64,000 nt of DNA from Nostoc sp. XA010 (GTDB taxonomy: Bacteria; Cyanobacteriota; Cyanobacteriia; Cyanobacteriales; Nostocaceae): the NCBI RefSeq assembly GCF_020829625.1, contig NZ_JAIVFX010000010.1:1-64000 (forward strand), read 5' to 3'. Positions 7,589 through 17,450 of this stretch are shown here, in pieces. Position 1 is the stretch's first letter. The number at the start of each line of letters is the position of its first letter. The translations under genes and the position numbers were made by a program. The notes beneath the pieces were generated by a model that was not told where the DNA came from, made no database searches, and worked only from the letters and a program-made list of their open reading frames with translations.

Positions 7589-10500
7589 CTAGCTTTCGGA
7601 AGTTTCCTGGGAGAACTTCTTATGGATGGTTTTAGTAGATTCCCCATCAGCAGCTACCGTTATGAGATAGTCCATTAAACCATCTGAAAAGGGAAGACGT
7701 AGGTGGAAAGTACCATCAGGTTTGATTTTGATGGAATGGCCACCAATGTTTACGCTTGTATTTGGTTGGGTTGCTCCGTGAATAATCAACTCAGCATCTG
7801 CTACAAACCAAAAATCTTCGTGGGAACGGCTGAAAACCCGAACATTAGGTGAACGGGCTATGAGTAACCAACGTAGTTCACCGCCGTAGGCATCGCCACC
7901 AGCGATATAGCCAATTTCAACCATGTAGTCGCGATCGCTGACGGGAATAGCCACAAAGCGATCGCGTGTTACCTCTTCACATTCATACTGCTGTACAAGC
8001 TGGGGACTTTGATAACTCAAGTCAATCCCTGTCACATCATACAGCCGCACTACCAATTGGGAGCCGCCCTGTTGTCGCACTGCTTCGTTCTGAGCCTTGG
8101 AAATGTGCCAAGAGACATAAGCCCATTTGGGAGTGCGGGGTGTGAGCAAAATACTGCTCTCCTCTTCACTACTCTCTTCTGGGACATCTACCAAGCCAAT
8201 AGGTGTTTCGCTTGTTAACGCTACATCTTCAACGGTGGAATCTGTATGAACAATAGGTGTTTTGCTTGTTAACGCTACATCTTCAACGGTGGAATCTGTA
8301 TGAACAATAGGTGTTTTGCTTGCTAATGCTACATCTTCAACGGTGGAATCTGTATGAACAATAGGTGTTTCGCTTGCTAAGGCTACATCTTCAACTATGG
8401 GATCTGTAGTCACTGGACTGAAGACACGAACGATCGCTGAACGGGCGATGAACAACCAGTACTCGCCATAAGCGACATAGCCAATTTCAGCTATGTAATC
8501 GCGATCGCTGCTGGGAATTTCCACAAAGCGATCGTGTGCTGTCTCGTCACATTCATACTCCTGCACCAGGTGGGGACTTTGATAACTCAAGTCAATCCCA
8601 GTTGCATCATACAGCCGCACTACCAATTGAGAGCCACCCTGTTGGCACAACGCTGCCTTCTTGGTTTCGGAAATCTCCCAAGAGACATGAGCCGATGTAG
8701 AAGTATGCGGTGTGAGGACAATACTGCTCTCTTCTTCACTGATCTCTTCTTGGGCATCTGGCAAGTGAATATCTGTTTCATCAGCAATCCCTACATGATC
8801 AACTACGGGATCTGGAAGGACTGGACTGAAGACACGAACAATTGCTGAACGAGCGATGAACAACCAGCAATCGCCATCATTGATATAGCCAATTTCAGCT
8901 ATGTAGTCGCGATCGCTAATGGGAATTTCCACCAAGCGATCGTGTGCTGTCTCGTCACATTCATACTGCTGGACAAACTGAGGGCTTTGGTAACTCAAGT
9001 CAATTCCAGTTGCATCATACAGCTGCACTACCAATTGAGAGCCACCCTGTTGGCGCAACGCTGCCTTTTTAAGTTCGGATATTTCCCAACAAACATGAGC
9101 CGATGTAGAAGTATGTGGTGTGAGCAAAACACTGCTCTCTTCTTCTGCATCTACCAAATCAACGGCTGTTTCGGCTGCGATTGGCACATTTTCAACTGTA
9201 GTATCACTTTCTCTTTGGGTATCTGATCCAGAAATGGTAGTCCAGCCTGCAATTCCTACGCCTGCTGCTACCGCAGCACCCGCTAAATCTGTGGAGTCAG
9301 TTTCAGCAATACTTTCTTCAACAATAGGCTCTGCTTGAGATTCTTCCTTTGGCAAATTGACAGTGGGTTCAGCAGCATCCGCTACCACATTGAATAAATC
9401 TTCTTCTGATAATTCTGGCAAATCGAGCAGTGAGGATGTTTGTGCCGTTGATGGTTCTACATTGGCTGTCACTTCCTCAGATTCTGGTGAGGGCAATTCA
9501 TCTACTGAGTCTGTATCTTCAGTTGAGGTAATACTCTGTAGCCAGTTCAATTCTGCCTGAAGTTGCTCATTTATCTGCTCTTCATTAATTTCTGTGTCCC
9601 AATATGCAAAATCAGATGTTATTTCTGGCACATCTGGTAATTCTGGGATTGGGGTTGTCTCCTCAGATAAAGGCAGTTCTACATCAGATTCTGGAATATT
9701 AAGCAGGTGAGGATATGAAGTATTTACTACAGCTGCTGGGGCTTCTATGTCCCATTCAATTTCATCAGAATCCCAGGCAATTTCATCAGAATCAGACTCA
9801 GGATTGTTAGTCTCAGTATAATTACTTTGATTATCTGTCTCAGCAATTGCATCTGTTTCTGTTTCTTTGTTGTTAAAGGCAGTCCAACTAGCCGCCCCGA
9901 TACCCGTTGCTAAAGCCGCACCATTAGTTAAAGCTGCTGCTCCTAAGTTATTATTTTCTGAGCCATTAGCTACGCCTGATGTTGTGTTTTCATAGGAATT
10001 AGAGGTGCCATTAGTTCCTCGGACTAAATTTGATGTCCCTTGAGTAGCATTGTGGGTTAGGTCAGATTCTGTTTGAGCATAGATGTTGAAAGGAGTGCGC
10101 TCAGGGCTTTCTTGCTCTTGCAAGTGCGGCACTGCCTGCTCCTCAAGCATCGCTCCGTTAATGGAGGGAGATGTGCTGGCGTTGAGGACTGCCATTTCTC
10201 CATCTTCTGTGCTGGGTGGACGAGGATCTGATTCTGGTAAGTTGTCTATTTTCTCAGTAGACAATGGGCGTTTTCCCAAAACCCACCATAGAAACGCTCC
10301 AGCTACAGGAGTAAAAAACAAAGGTAGGAGCAACCAGAATGGTGTTTCTCTATTGATAATTGGACTGGGTTGTGCAGTAGCAGGAGCCACAAATGGCTGT
10401 TCGGCAAATGCAGAAGTAGTTGCACTAGGGGAAGGCGTAGCAGCAGGTGTCGTCTGGACACCGGGGGAAGCCGTGACAGTTTGTAATACGTTGGTTGCGA

Positions 10501-11395
10501 TCGCCTCTGCTTCGGCAGTTCTACCTTGTTCTATAGCCTTCTTTCCTGGATCTGCAAGGGTAAAGCCGAGAAAATCTACTATGCTTAAACTCGGATTTTT
10601 TTTGTAAACGTAGACTAAAGGTTGCGAAAAGGGATATTTCTCATCACCTGGTAAGGCTTTATCTAATTGCAGAACTCGCACACCTTTCAATTTTGATACG
10701 TCATTAGCTAATACATAGCTGATGCCGTCTTTGTCCAGTTGTTTGATAATTTCTGCGGTATTATCCTCAGTTAGTTGGGTAGCATTGTTCCCTGTAGTAA
10801 ATTCAGCAGTCTTGAAGGCTGGGTAAGTCCGAAAAGTATTGCGAGTTTCACTCGTGTTAGGGTGATCGATTAACCGAATCTTCCCTGGAGGGCCTCCTAA
10901 TTGTGACCAGTTTGTAATTTGTCCTCGGAAAATCCGGGCGAATTGCCTACTAGTCAAGTTTCCTTTAAAAGGATTATCTTCACCAACCACGATCGCAATC
11001 TTCTCACGGCGCAAGCGAAGTTGCTCTAGTCCTTGGGCTTTTTCTGCTGGCGTCAACCCACGTCCCATTGCTGCTATGTCGATTTTGCCATCTAGTAATG
11101 CTTTCAGTGCCGTATCAGTGCCGTTAGCAGCAACTTCAACCTTTGCGCCGGGATACTGTTTTTCAAAATTTTCTTTCAGGCTTTGGTTGATTGCACCCAA
11201 GCTAGTTGAACCATCAATCCGCACTGTCGCCCCATTCTGCACTGTTTGCGGCAGTGTAAAAGAGGGAGCTTCAGGTTTAGATTGTGCCAGCATGGGTTCT
11301 GACACCAGTAAACTTGCTGCCATAGGGGTGGTGGCTAAGGTAAGCCATAATACCAGTCGGACTATCGAAATATCTTTTTTTTCTTGTTGCCACAT
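7589..11395 (-). CDS. PstS-like binding domain + TM + three DUF4912 domains, 1268 aa
   Basis: Domains in order: signal-like N-terminus (to about residue 38); a phosphate-binding-protein-like domain (about 45-305, with GSTSLGAINQ, ANGTDTALKALLDGKIDIAA and GEDNPF motifs); a Pro/Ala/Ser linker; one membrane segment (about 352-375, WLLLPLFFTPVAGAFLWW); a long acidic Asn/Ser/Glu-rich region; DUF4912 copies at about 758-855, 895-995 and 1088-1182, each with SWEIS/CWEIS, GGSQLVV and DLSYQSP motifs; four 18-residue repeats between copies 2 and 3; and a C-terminal beta domain. The topology places the ligand domain outside and the DUF4912 part in the cytoplasm, which suggests a sensor rather than a transporter subunit. 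No pst genes adjoin it. Function is not known. Confidence 0.85.
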   Translation of the reverse strand: MWQQEKKDISIVRLVLWLTLATTPMAASLLVSEPMLAQSKPEAPSFTLPQTVQNGATVRIDGSTSLGAINQSLKENFEKQYPGAKVEVAANGTDTALKALLDGKIDIAAMGRGLTPAEKAQGLEQLRLRREKIAIVVGEDNPFKGNLTSRQFARIFRGQITNWSQLGGPPGKIRLIDHPNTSETRNTFRTYPAFKTAEFTTGNNATQLTEDNTAEIIKQLDKDGISYVLANDVSKLKGVRVLQLDKALPGDEKYPFSQPLVYVYKKNPSLSIVDFLGFTLADPGKKAIEQGRTAEAEAIATNVLQTVTASPGVQTTPAATPSPSATTSAFAEQPFVAPATAQPSPIINRETPFWLLLPLFFTPVAGAFLWWVLGKRPLSTEKIDNLPESDPRPPSTEDGEMAVLNASTSPSINGAMLEEQAVPHLQEQESPERTPFNIYAQTESDLTHNATQGTSNLVRGTNGTSNSYENTTSGVANGSENNNLGAAALTNGAALATGIGAASWTAFNNKETETDAIAETDNQSNYTETNNPESDSDEIAWDSDEIEWDIEAPAAVVNTSYPHLLNIPESDVELPLSEETTPIPELPDVPEITSDFAYWDTEINEEQINEQLQAELNWLQSITSTEDTDSVDELPSPESEEVTANVEPSTAQTSSLLDLPELSEEDLFNVVADAAEPTVNLPKEESQAEPIVEESIAETDSTDLAGAAVAAGVGIAGWTTISGSDTQRESDTTVENVPIAAETAVDLVDAEEESSVLLTPHTSTSAHVCWEISELKKAALRQQGGSQLVVQLYDATGIDLSYQSPQFVQQYECDETAHDRLVEIPISDRDYIAEIGYINDGDCWLFIARSAIVRVFSPVLPDPVVDHVGIADETDIHLPDAQEEISEEESSIVLTPHTSTSAHVSWEISETKKAALCQQGGSQLVVRLYDATGIDLSYQSPHLVQEYECDETAHDRFVEIPSSDRDYIAEIGYVAYGEYWLFIARSAIVRVFSPVTTDPIVEDVALASETPIVHTDSTVEDVALASKTPIVHTDSTVEDVALTSKTPIVHTDSTVEDVALTSETPIGLVDVPEESSEEESSILLTPRTPKWAYVSWHISKAQNEAVRQQGGSQLVVRLYDVTGIDLSYQSPQLVQQYECEEVTRDRFVAIPVSDRDYMVEIGYIAGGDAYGGELRWLLIARSPNVRVFSRSHEDFWFVADAELIIHGATQPNTSVNIGGHSIKIKPDGTFHLRLPFSDGLMDYLITVAADGESTKTIHKKFSQETSES
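8198..8413. repeat. 54-bp tandem repeat, four units
   Basis: The marker AATAGGTGTTT recurs at 8198, 8252, 8306 and 8360, exactly 54 bp apart. On the coding (minus) strand each unit encodes 18 residues with the core VEDVALTSKTPI. Middle units are almost identical, indicating recent expansion; the outer units have diverged. Confidence 0.9.
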
Positions 11396-12007
11396 ATGCC
11401 TCTTAATTAAAGTAAAAAATAGAAAGCCTGCCAGCCTTAATCATTATCTTTTTATGGATTATGCAGGAGACGCGCTAATTATACATCCCTGTTATATTTC
11501 TTATCAGTTATTGTAAATATTTGTGTCACTATATACCTGGTCTGTTAACTCTTTTTACTTTGCTGGACAAAATTTATTTAACTAAATTTTATGCTTAAGT
11601 GTTATTATATATACTTTGATTACGCATTACTGAATGATGGTCATGCTGGAAAAACTAGCTAAATAAATAATAAAGATAGTATATAGCGGTTCCCGCATGA
11701 GTAAGGTACAGAAAAAATAATTAACCACCAATGAACACACATACTCATAAAGACTCGGTATTGCCGTGTCCATACCCACTACTCATTGAAACGAGATATC
11801 GCTATAAACAAATTAAGTATATTGTTTGGTATCAAATTCAACAGTTATCAGTTAACATAATTGGGTTTAAGTACACTACTCTATCAGCAAACAATTAACT
11901 GATAACTATTTTAAACCCCCTATTATCCGCTTGATAACTGTTGACTATTCACTAGTTTAAGCTTTACTTAAATAGTGTAATAATTATACATTTTAGGTCT
12001 TTTTAAG
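11396..12007. other. AT-rich gap holding a TATAGCGG element
   Basis: I see no gene here. The stretch separates two divergently read genes and so should contain both promoters, but no boxes are convincing. It carries the MITE-like element at 11682-11806 and an imperfect inverted pair AACAGTTATCAGTTAA/TTAACTGATAACT at about 11839-11910. Confidence 0.5.
11682..11806. mobile_element. MITE-like element, TATAGCG ends (copy 1)
   Basis: The ends are TATAGCG (11682-11688) and CGCTATA (11800-11806). The left end reads ATATAGCGGTTCCCG, then 5 bp, then GTAAGGTA, exactly as in the second copy at 42869-42965 read on the other strand. There is no coding frame. Confidence 0.65.
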
Positions 12008-13648
12008 ATGTTTAAATTGCCAGAGATGAGTCAACAAAATCTACACAAAAAATCAGCTTTGGCAGATCCGGCTTGGCTAGTATTAGAAATCATCGCAGTC
12101 TTGGCATTAATCTGTCTTAAGAATTTGTTGTTTGATATCATGGCAAGTAATGATATTGACGCTCTACCTTTAGCAAGACAGTTCGCCGATCATAGCTGGG
12201 TTCCGGGAGATTGGTCTGTTAACCAACCACCTGTTTATCGAGTGTTGTTCCAAACTTTATTTGGCTGGATCATAGGAAAATTGGGGTTTCTGGCTAGTTC
12301 GATAATAGGGCGGTTATTTTGCTACAGCTTGATAGCTTGGGGACTAGTACTCATAGGTCGAAAACTAGGATTGAATTTGCTATTGTTGATATTGGCGGTT
12401 GCAATGTTCCTCTCAGGAAATCAAGGTGTTGCTGCTGGGGAAAGGATCATAGGAGCGCTAGAAACAAAAATATTTGCTTATGCTATGGTTTTGTTGGCCA
12501 TAGCGTTCATGCTAAGGAAACGTTATCGCCTGACGGCTTTTCTGTTAGGGCTAGGAACTTCATTCCATGTTCTAGTAGGCGGTTATGCAACTCTGTTTGT
12601 ACTAGTGTGGGTGATTTTAAGACGAAAAACCCGTTTTCCTAGTATGCGAGAATTGGGGTTTATTGTTCCTTTATACCTGATAGCAAGTGTATTCGGTCTA
12701 AAACCGATAATCGAAGAGTTGTCCAGCCCAACCCCTACAAGCCCCATATCGATTTCTTATATATATGTCTTTCTCAGGATGCCCCACCATCTGAATCCCT
12801 TATCATGGCCTGCACATTGGTGGATAACTCCTATATTTTTTCTTGTAATGCTCGTGAGCAGTGCTGGCGTTCTTTGGTTCAATCGTCCAACTAAAGCGCT
12901 ATCTCAACAGTTTGAACAGTACGAAGCTCGTATAGGACTATTTGAATTTACCCTGATCAGTCTAATCCCATATCTACTGGGAGTAGTCGTTGCTCCATTC
13001 GACTCTCAAGGAAGCTTGCTACAATATTACCTTTTCCGCGTAGGTGACGTAATGTTGCACCTCAATGCCTGCTTTTTGTTTGTCTGTGCTTTGGATCAAA
13101 TCTTCACAAGTAGAAAACAACAAAAAGTGTTGGTATTTCTATGTAGTCTGGCGTTGAGTATAAGCATTGTCAAAGGATTCCATAACTTTCAGAAATATTT
13201 TCAGTCCACACTTAATTTTCCTAACGAAGTGCAAAAGGTAGATCCGCAGTGGAAAGATATGGCTGCTTGGGTGCGAAAAAACACCTCAAAAAATGCCATA
13301 TTCATATCTCCACCGGTTGAATTTGCTAACTTCATCTGGCTAACAGAGCGTCCAACCATTGCTAAATATAAGCTCATGGCTCAGACTAAAACTGCGACAT
13401 TAGAATGGTTTTCACGTATGCGTGACTTGAGTGGTAACTTTAACGGGGTTGATCCATTAACTAAATTTAATGAAAAACTACTTACAGACGGCTACAATAA
13501 TTTGACAACTGACCAGGCTAAGGCACTAATCATAAAATATCACGCTTCGTATTTAGTAACTCGCATTCAACATCAGCTATATTTGCCAGTTGCTTACCGT
13601 AATAAATCTTATGTTCTTTATCAAAAACAGCAAGATTGGAGCTACTAA
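12008..13648 (+). CDS. Polytopic membrane protein of unknown function (DUF6798-like)
   Basis: The 546-residue protein has about ten hydrophobic segments in residues 25-400 and a C-terminal soluble domain starting near WKDMAAWVRKNTSKNAIF. The arrangement (many TM helices, then an AAWVRKNT..AIFISPP domain with a conserved ER after it) resembles GT-C-type membrane glycosyltransferases and the DUF6798 group. The early ASNDIDALPLARQFAD segment would fit the first loop. I call it only a membrane protein possibly acting on lipid-linked sugars. The start may be ATG 12008 or the later ATG at 12026. It converges with coaR, leaving 16 bp between stops. Confidence 0.7.
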   Translation: MFKLPEMSQQNLHKKSALADPAWLVLEIIAVLALICLKNLLFDIMASNDIDALPLARQFADHSWVPGDWSVNQPPVYRVLFQTLFGWIIGKLGFLASSIIGRLFCYSLIAWGLVLIGRKLGLNLLLLILAVAMFLSGNQGVAAGERIIGALETKIFAYAMVLLAIAFMLRKRYRLTAFLLGLGTSFHVLVGGYATLFVLVWVILRRKTRFPSMRELGFIVPLYLIASVFGLKPIIEELSSPTPTSPISISYIYVFLRMPHHLNPLSWPAHWWITPIFFLVMLVSSAGVLWFNRPTKALSQQFEQYEARIGLFEFTLISLIPYLLGVVVAPFDSQGSLLQYYLFRVGDVMLHLNACFLFVCALDQIFTSRKQQKVLVFLCSLALSISIVKGFHNFQKYFQSTLNFPNEVQKVDPQWKDMAAWVRKNTSKNAIFISPPVEFANFIWLTERPTIAKYKLMAQTKTATLEWFSRMRDLSGNFNGVDPLTKFNEKLLTDGYNNLTTDQAKALIIKYHASYLVTRIQHQLYLPVAYRNKSYVLYQKQQDWSY

Positions 13649-13664
13649 AAATTGATAATTTATT

Positions 13665-14789
13665 CTATGAATTACTTTGATTGAGATAACAATGACAATC
13701 TGGTTTATCAATCAATGACTCCACCAAGGCATTCAGAGCAGTAGCAGCTAAAGCGCCACCTCCCAAAGTGCCTGCAACTGTAATAAAAGGTATCTCTTGT
13801 TGCATCAGTTGTCGCTTGGCTGCGGGAGCATGACTAAAGCCAATGGGCATTGCTATTATTAATGCAGGCTGAATTTTCTGGTTGGTAATCGCCTCACAAA
13901 CTTCTACAAGTACTGAGGGAGCATAACCAACCACCAGGATACAAGCCTTACTTACTTGCTGCAATTTTTCTCGCCATTCTCGATGCTGCCAAAAGGCAAC
14001 TTCTGCTTCTGTAGCGGTGGTAATATGGGGATTATCAATCAAGGTTTCAATGTGGCATCCCAAGTGAAGTAATCGGGTTTGATCTAAAGCAGCAGCAACC
14101 GTTTGGGTATCGACAACAATTTGACACCTTGAAGATAAAGCTTCTCGACTAGCTGCGATCGCACCTGGACTCAATTTAATAAAGGATACTAAACTCACAT
14201 CGCCACAAGCTAAAACCAACTGAGAAATTAAGTGTTGTTCAATTTCCGAACGGTGAGATAAATCAGGTAGTAAGCGTTGTAGCGATTCTGAAAAAGCTTC
14301 CGAGTGGGTATGAATTTCTGCATCCAAGCCACTCCAGAGATTTTCCAATCCCCCCAATCCAGCTTGAGTTTCGACATCAAGTAACTTGAGTTGCGCCAAA
14401 ACTTCCGCCTGCATAATTTGACAATGGCGATCGCGCCCCAATAATCCTTCTAATGCTGATGCAGTTTGTCGCAGTTGAGAAATTTGTTGCATTACCGCGC
14501 GATATTGCTGCTGGAGTTGTCCCATCAGGTTAACCGTTGTATCGGCTTCTGGTTCCACCTCCAAAATATTGCGGATATGGTTTAGCTGAAACCCTTGCTG
14601 CTTGAGTGCTACAATCCGTTGCAACCGCAGGACATCTTTTTTGGTGTAGAGACGGTAATTACTAGGCGATCGCACGGGTTGCGGTAATAGTCCTAATTGA
14701 TGGTAATGGCGCACCATGCGCGGAGTTAAACTGCCGCCCACTGCATCGGTAAGTTCTTTAATAGTTAAGCAACCAGCGTTCATTATCAA
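13665..14789 (-). CDS. coaR: CoaR, cobalt-responsive MerR-type activator with precorrin isomerase-like domain
   Basis: The 374-residue protein has an N-terminal MerR helix-turn-helix (LTIKELTDAVGGSLTPRMVR, then YHQLGLL and NYRLYTKKDV), a coiled dimerisation helix, and a C-terminal domain like precorrin-8X methylmutase (CbiC/CobH; ACGDVSLVSF, SREALSSRCQIVVDT, ILVVGYAPS, PIGFSHA). It ends in Cys365-His366-Cys367, the C-terminal CHC cobalt motif known from Synechocystis CoaR. In that system the protein activates coaT when cobalt is high. Here coaT lies divergently next door with a matching palindromic operator, so the assignment is firm. A dispersed repeat lies between this gene and the operator. 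Confidence 0.93.
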   Translation of the reverse strand: MIMNAGCLTIKELTDAVGGSLTPRMVRHYHQLGLLPQPVRSPSNYRLYTKKDVLRLQRIVALKQQGFQLNHIRNILEVEPEADTTVNLMGQLQQQYRAVMQQISQLRQTASALEGLLGRDRHCQIMQAEVLAQLKLLDVETQAGLGGLENLWSGLDAEIHTHSEAFSESLQRLLPDLSHRSEIEQHLISQLVLACGDVSLVSFIKLSPGAIAASREALSSRCQIVVDTQTVAAALDQTRLLHLGCHIETLIDNPHITTATEAEVAFWQHREWREKLQQVSKACILVVGYAPSVLVEVCEAITNQKIQPALIIAMPIGFSHAPAAKRQLMQQEIPFITVAGTLGGGALAATALNALVESLIDKPDCHCYLNQSNS

Positions 14790-14934
14790 TATATATTCGC
14801 TTTAGCATAGATTTTTTCCTACTAGTGCAATTTTAAAGCTAACAGTTAAATCGTCCCATTTACCTACATCCCGCTTTTGAAAAACACTCCCAGAACCCAG
14901 ATAAAAATTTAACTCTGCGTACCTCTGCGCTTCC

Positions 14935-15013
14935 CTTAGCGCCCCTACCCTGCGGGAAGGCGTACCCCTACGGGGAAGCAAGCTACGCGTAGCGTCTCGT
15001 AGAGAAACGCCTA
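14935..15013. repeat. Dispersed palindromic repeat between coaR and the coaT operator
   Basis: The block contains CCCTGCGGGAAGGCG, CCCCTACGGGGAAGCAAGC and TACGCGTAGCGTCTCGTAGAG palindromic modules shared with repeats at 108-188, 27081-27120 and 48488-48529. It lies within 230 bp of non-coding sequence upstream of coaR and may be a late insertion into the divergent control region. Confidence 0.75.
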
Positions 15014-15031
15014 TGCATTTCAAAATCATTA

Positions 15032-15069
15032 TAAACCTTGACATTAACATTAATGTCAAGGTTTAGCAT
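15032..15069 (+). promoter_or_regulatory. coaT operator/promoter for CoaR
   Basis: A perfect inverted repeat with 14-bp arms TAAACCTTGACATT (15032-15045) and AATGTCAAGGTTTA (15052-15065) has a 6-bp centre. TTGACA (15038-15043) lies inside the left arm, and TAGCAT (15064-15069) follows at a 20-bp spacing. Overlong spacing with the dyad in the spacer is the mark of MerR-type activation. Confidence 0.85.
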
Positions 15070-15096
15070 GAGAGAGTCCTTGTTAATTCACATCTC

Positions 15097-17004
15097 ATGC
15101 TCTACCCACAGCGTTTTAACCAATTCACCAGAGAACACGCAGATACCTTAGCAGCCCTCCTTTGTGGGTTACTGCTATTTCTCGGATGGTTCGCCTTACA
15201 TCTTGGCGCTTTAGGATTAGCATTCCTGCTGCTACCTGCTGCTTATGTAATTGGTGGTTACGAAAGTGCGCGGGAAGGATTGACTACTCTCTTCAAAGAA
15301 AAAGAACTCGATGTAGATTTGTTGATGATTGTGGCGGCGATTGGTGCTGCTAGTCTCGGTTTATGGCGAAGAGAATATCATCTAATTATTGATGGGGCAA
15401 TTTTGATTCTCATCTTTGCCATCAGTGGCGCACTAGAAGGTTACGCCATGCAGCGAACTGAGCGGAGTATCAGGAGTTTGATGAGTTTGACACCAGATAC
15501 AGCAAGGGTTTTGCTTCAGGGAAGGGAAGAAGAAATTCCTATCAGTCAGCTAAAAGTCGGTAATGAGATTGTCGTCAAACCTGGAGAGTTAATTCCTACT
15601 GATGGGATAATTTTATCTGGTTACAGCACCCTCAATCAAGCTGCAATCACGGGCGAGTCTTTACCTGTAGAGAAAACAGTGGGCGAAGAAGTATTTGCTG
15701 GCACACTCAACGGTTATGGTGCATTGCAGATTAAGGTACACAAACCAGCCCAAAGTAGTTTAATTCAGCGTGTGATTCGCTTGGTAGAACAAGCGCAGAC
15801 AGAAGCACCACCTTCGCAAGAGTTTATTGATCGCTTTGAGAAAGGATATGCCAAAGTCATTGTAGTCGCTGGGATATTACTGGCAATTTTACCGCCATTC
15901 CTCTGGGGCTGGGATTGGGAAACAACAATTTATCGCGCCCTTACTTTCCTTGTGGTGGCTTCTCCCTGTGCGCTGATGGCTGCAATTATGCCCACCCTGC
16001 TTTCAGGAATCGCCAATGGTGCAAGACAAGGGATTTTGTTTAAGAATGGGGCGCAGTTAGAGAAAATTGGCAAAGTCCGAGCGATCGCATTTGATAAAAC
16101 TGGTACTCTAACAACAGGACAGGTGCAGGTATTCCAGGTAGTTTCAGTTAATGAATACACAGAATCAGATGTATTAAAAATTGCTGCTAGTGTAGAATCA
16201 TCTTCCGAACATCCCATTGGTAAGGCAATTGTGCAGGCAGCTGGTGATTTAAATTGGGTTGGTGCAATCCAAGTGCAAGCTATACCTGGACAGGGAATTA
16301 TCGGAATTTTACAACAACAACAGGTAATTGTTGGCAATGCCGTTTTTGTGCAGCAGTATGTGACAAATTTACCGGAAGAATTGCAAGAAATAGTTCAATT
16401 TTGGGAGCAACAGGGTAAAACTGTGGTTTGGGTAGCACAGGGAGTAGAGGTGATGGGTGTAATTGCGATCGCAGATGAAGTAAGATCGCAAGCAGCCGCA
16501 ACCATTACCCGCTTAAAGCAACTGGGAATTGAGCAAATTGTCATCTTAACCGGGGATAATGAAGAAACTGCTCAAAGTGTCGCCAAAGCAGTAGGAATCG
16601 AGCGGGTATATGCTCAACTCTTACCAGAAGATAAGCTTGATGTTATTCGCAGTCTACAGCAACAATATCAAACAGTTGCAATGGTGGGCGATGGAATTAA
16701 TGATGCACCAGCTCTAGCCCAAGCATCTGTAGGTATAGCGATGGGAATATCTGGCAGTGATGTGGCATTAGAAACCGCAGATATAGTACTGATGGCAGAC
16801 AGGTTAGAAAAAATTGCGGTGGCGATGCATTTGGGAAGGCGATCGCAATCCATAGTCAAACAGAATATAGTCGTAGCGTTGGGTTTCATTATGTTGCTTT
16901 TGGTGGGCAACTTTCTCGGAAGTATTAACCTACCCATTGGCGTAATTGGGCATGAAGGCTCTACAGTGTTAGTTACCCTCAGTGGTCTAAGATTGCTGAA
17001 ATAA
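15097..17004 (+). CDS. coaT: CoaT, cobalt-exporting P1B-4-type ATPase
   Basis: The 635-residue protein is a P-type metal ATPase without an N-terminal heavy-metal-binding domain. It shows the TGES actuator motif, a Ser289-Pro-Cys291 metal motif instead of CPC, the DKTGT phosphorylation site at 333, SEHPIG in the nucleotide domain, GDGINDAPAL, and HEGST in the last membrane helix (from His619). SPC together with HEGST defines the P1B-4 (Co2+) group. It pumps cobalt out across the cytoplasmic membrane. Divergent coaR and the operator 28 bp upstream support cobalt induction. The start ATG has only a weak ribosome site (GAGAGAG). Confidence 0.95.
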   Translation: MLYPQRFNQFTREHADTLAALLCGLLLFLGWFALHLGALGLAFLLLPAAYVIGGYESAREGLTTLFKEKELDVDLLMIVAAIGAASLGLWRREYHLIIDGAILILIFAISGALEGYAMQRTERSIRSLMSLTPDTARVLLQGREEEIPISQLKVGNEIVVKPGELIPTDGIILSGYSTLNQAAITGESLPVEKTVGEEVFAGTLNGYGALQIKVHKPAQSSLIQRVIRLVEQAQTEAPPSQEFIDRFEKGYAKVIVVAGILLAILPPFLWGWDWETTIYRALTFLVVASPCALMAAIMPTLLSGIANGARQGILFKNGAQLEKIGKVRAIAFDKTGTLTTGQVQVFQVVSVNEYTESDVLKIAASVESSSEHPIGKAIVQAAGDLNWVGAIQVQAIPGQGIIGILQQQQVIVGNAVFVQQYVTNLPEELQEIVQFWEQQGKTVVWVAQGVEVMGVIAIADEVRSQAAATITRLKQLGIEQIVILTGDNEETAQSVAKAVGIERVYAQLLPEDKLDVIRSLQQQYQTVAMVGDGINDAPALAQASVGIAMGISGSDVALETADIVLMADRLEKIAVAMHLGRRSQSIVKQNIVVALGFIMLLLVGNFLGSINLPIGVIGHEGSTVLVTLSGLRLLK

Positions 17005-17450
17005 AGCGCTCTATTTGCGAGAGGTTGCACACATTTTCATAATAGGCTATGCCAAATTAGGCATCTAATATTTCTGGCGTTGCAGAAAAAACGGGATGAT
17101 TTAGCAACTTCTAAAATTCCCCCCCTGCTTCCCCCAATTTATCCCACTGTTCTGCAACGTTATATTTCTTTTGCGATCGCTTCTGTAAGTAGCAGCTATC
17201 ACCATGTTAATTTTTTAAAAGTCGGGTTGCATAAATACGGGATAAATTGGCGCGTGAAAGCATTGATAACTCGTTCCAAATTCGGCTAAATTATCCTATG
17301 ATTCAGCAACGCCTAAAAGTCAATAATAGTGAATCAACAATATATCTATCATGGTGTAATGATAGCTATATTGTTATAAATATTAATATTAATCGTGTCG
17401 CCACCTAAGGTATTGTTCATAGAAACATCATTCAATAATCCCCCAGTGCC
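17005..17450. other. Gap with short repeats and a possible gene fragment
   Basis: No complete gene is visible. GATGATTTAGCAACTTC at 17095-17111 recurs at 40684-40700. On the minus strand, a short frame ending near 17349 reads GGLLNDVSMNNTLGGDTIN, which looks protein-like but is too short to assign. Confidence 0.4.

Noticed and set aside
14802..15059. An 85-codon minus-strand frame upstream of coaR
   Set aside because: Most of it is the dispersed palindromic repeat and the coaT operator; no domain or ribosome site.
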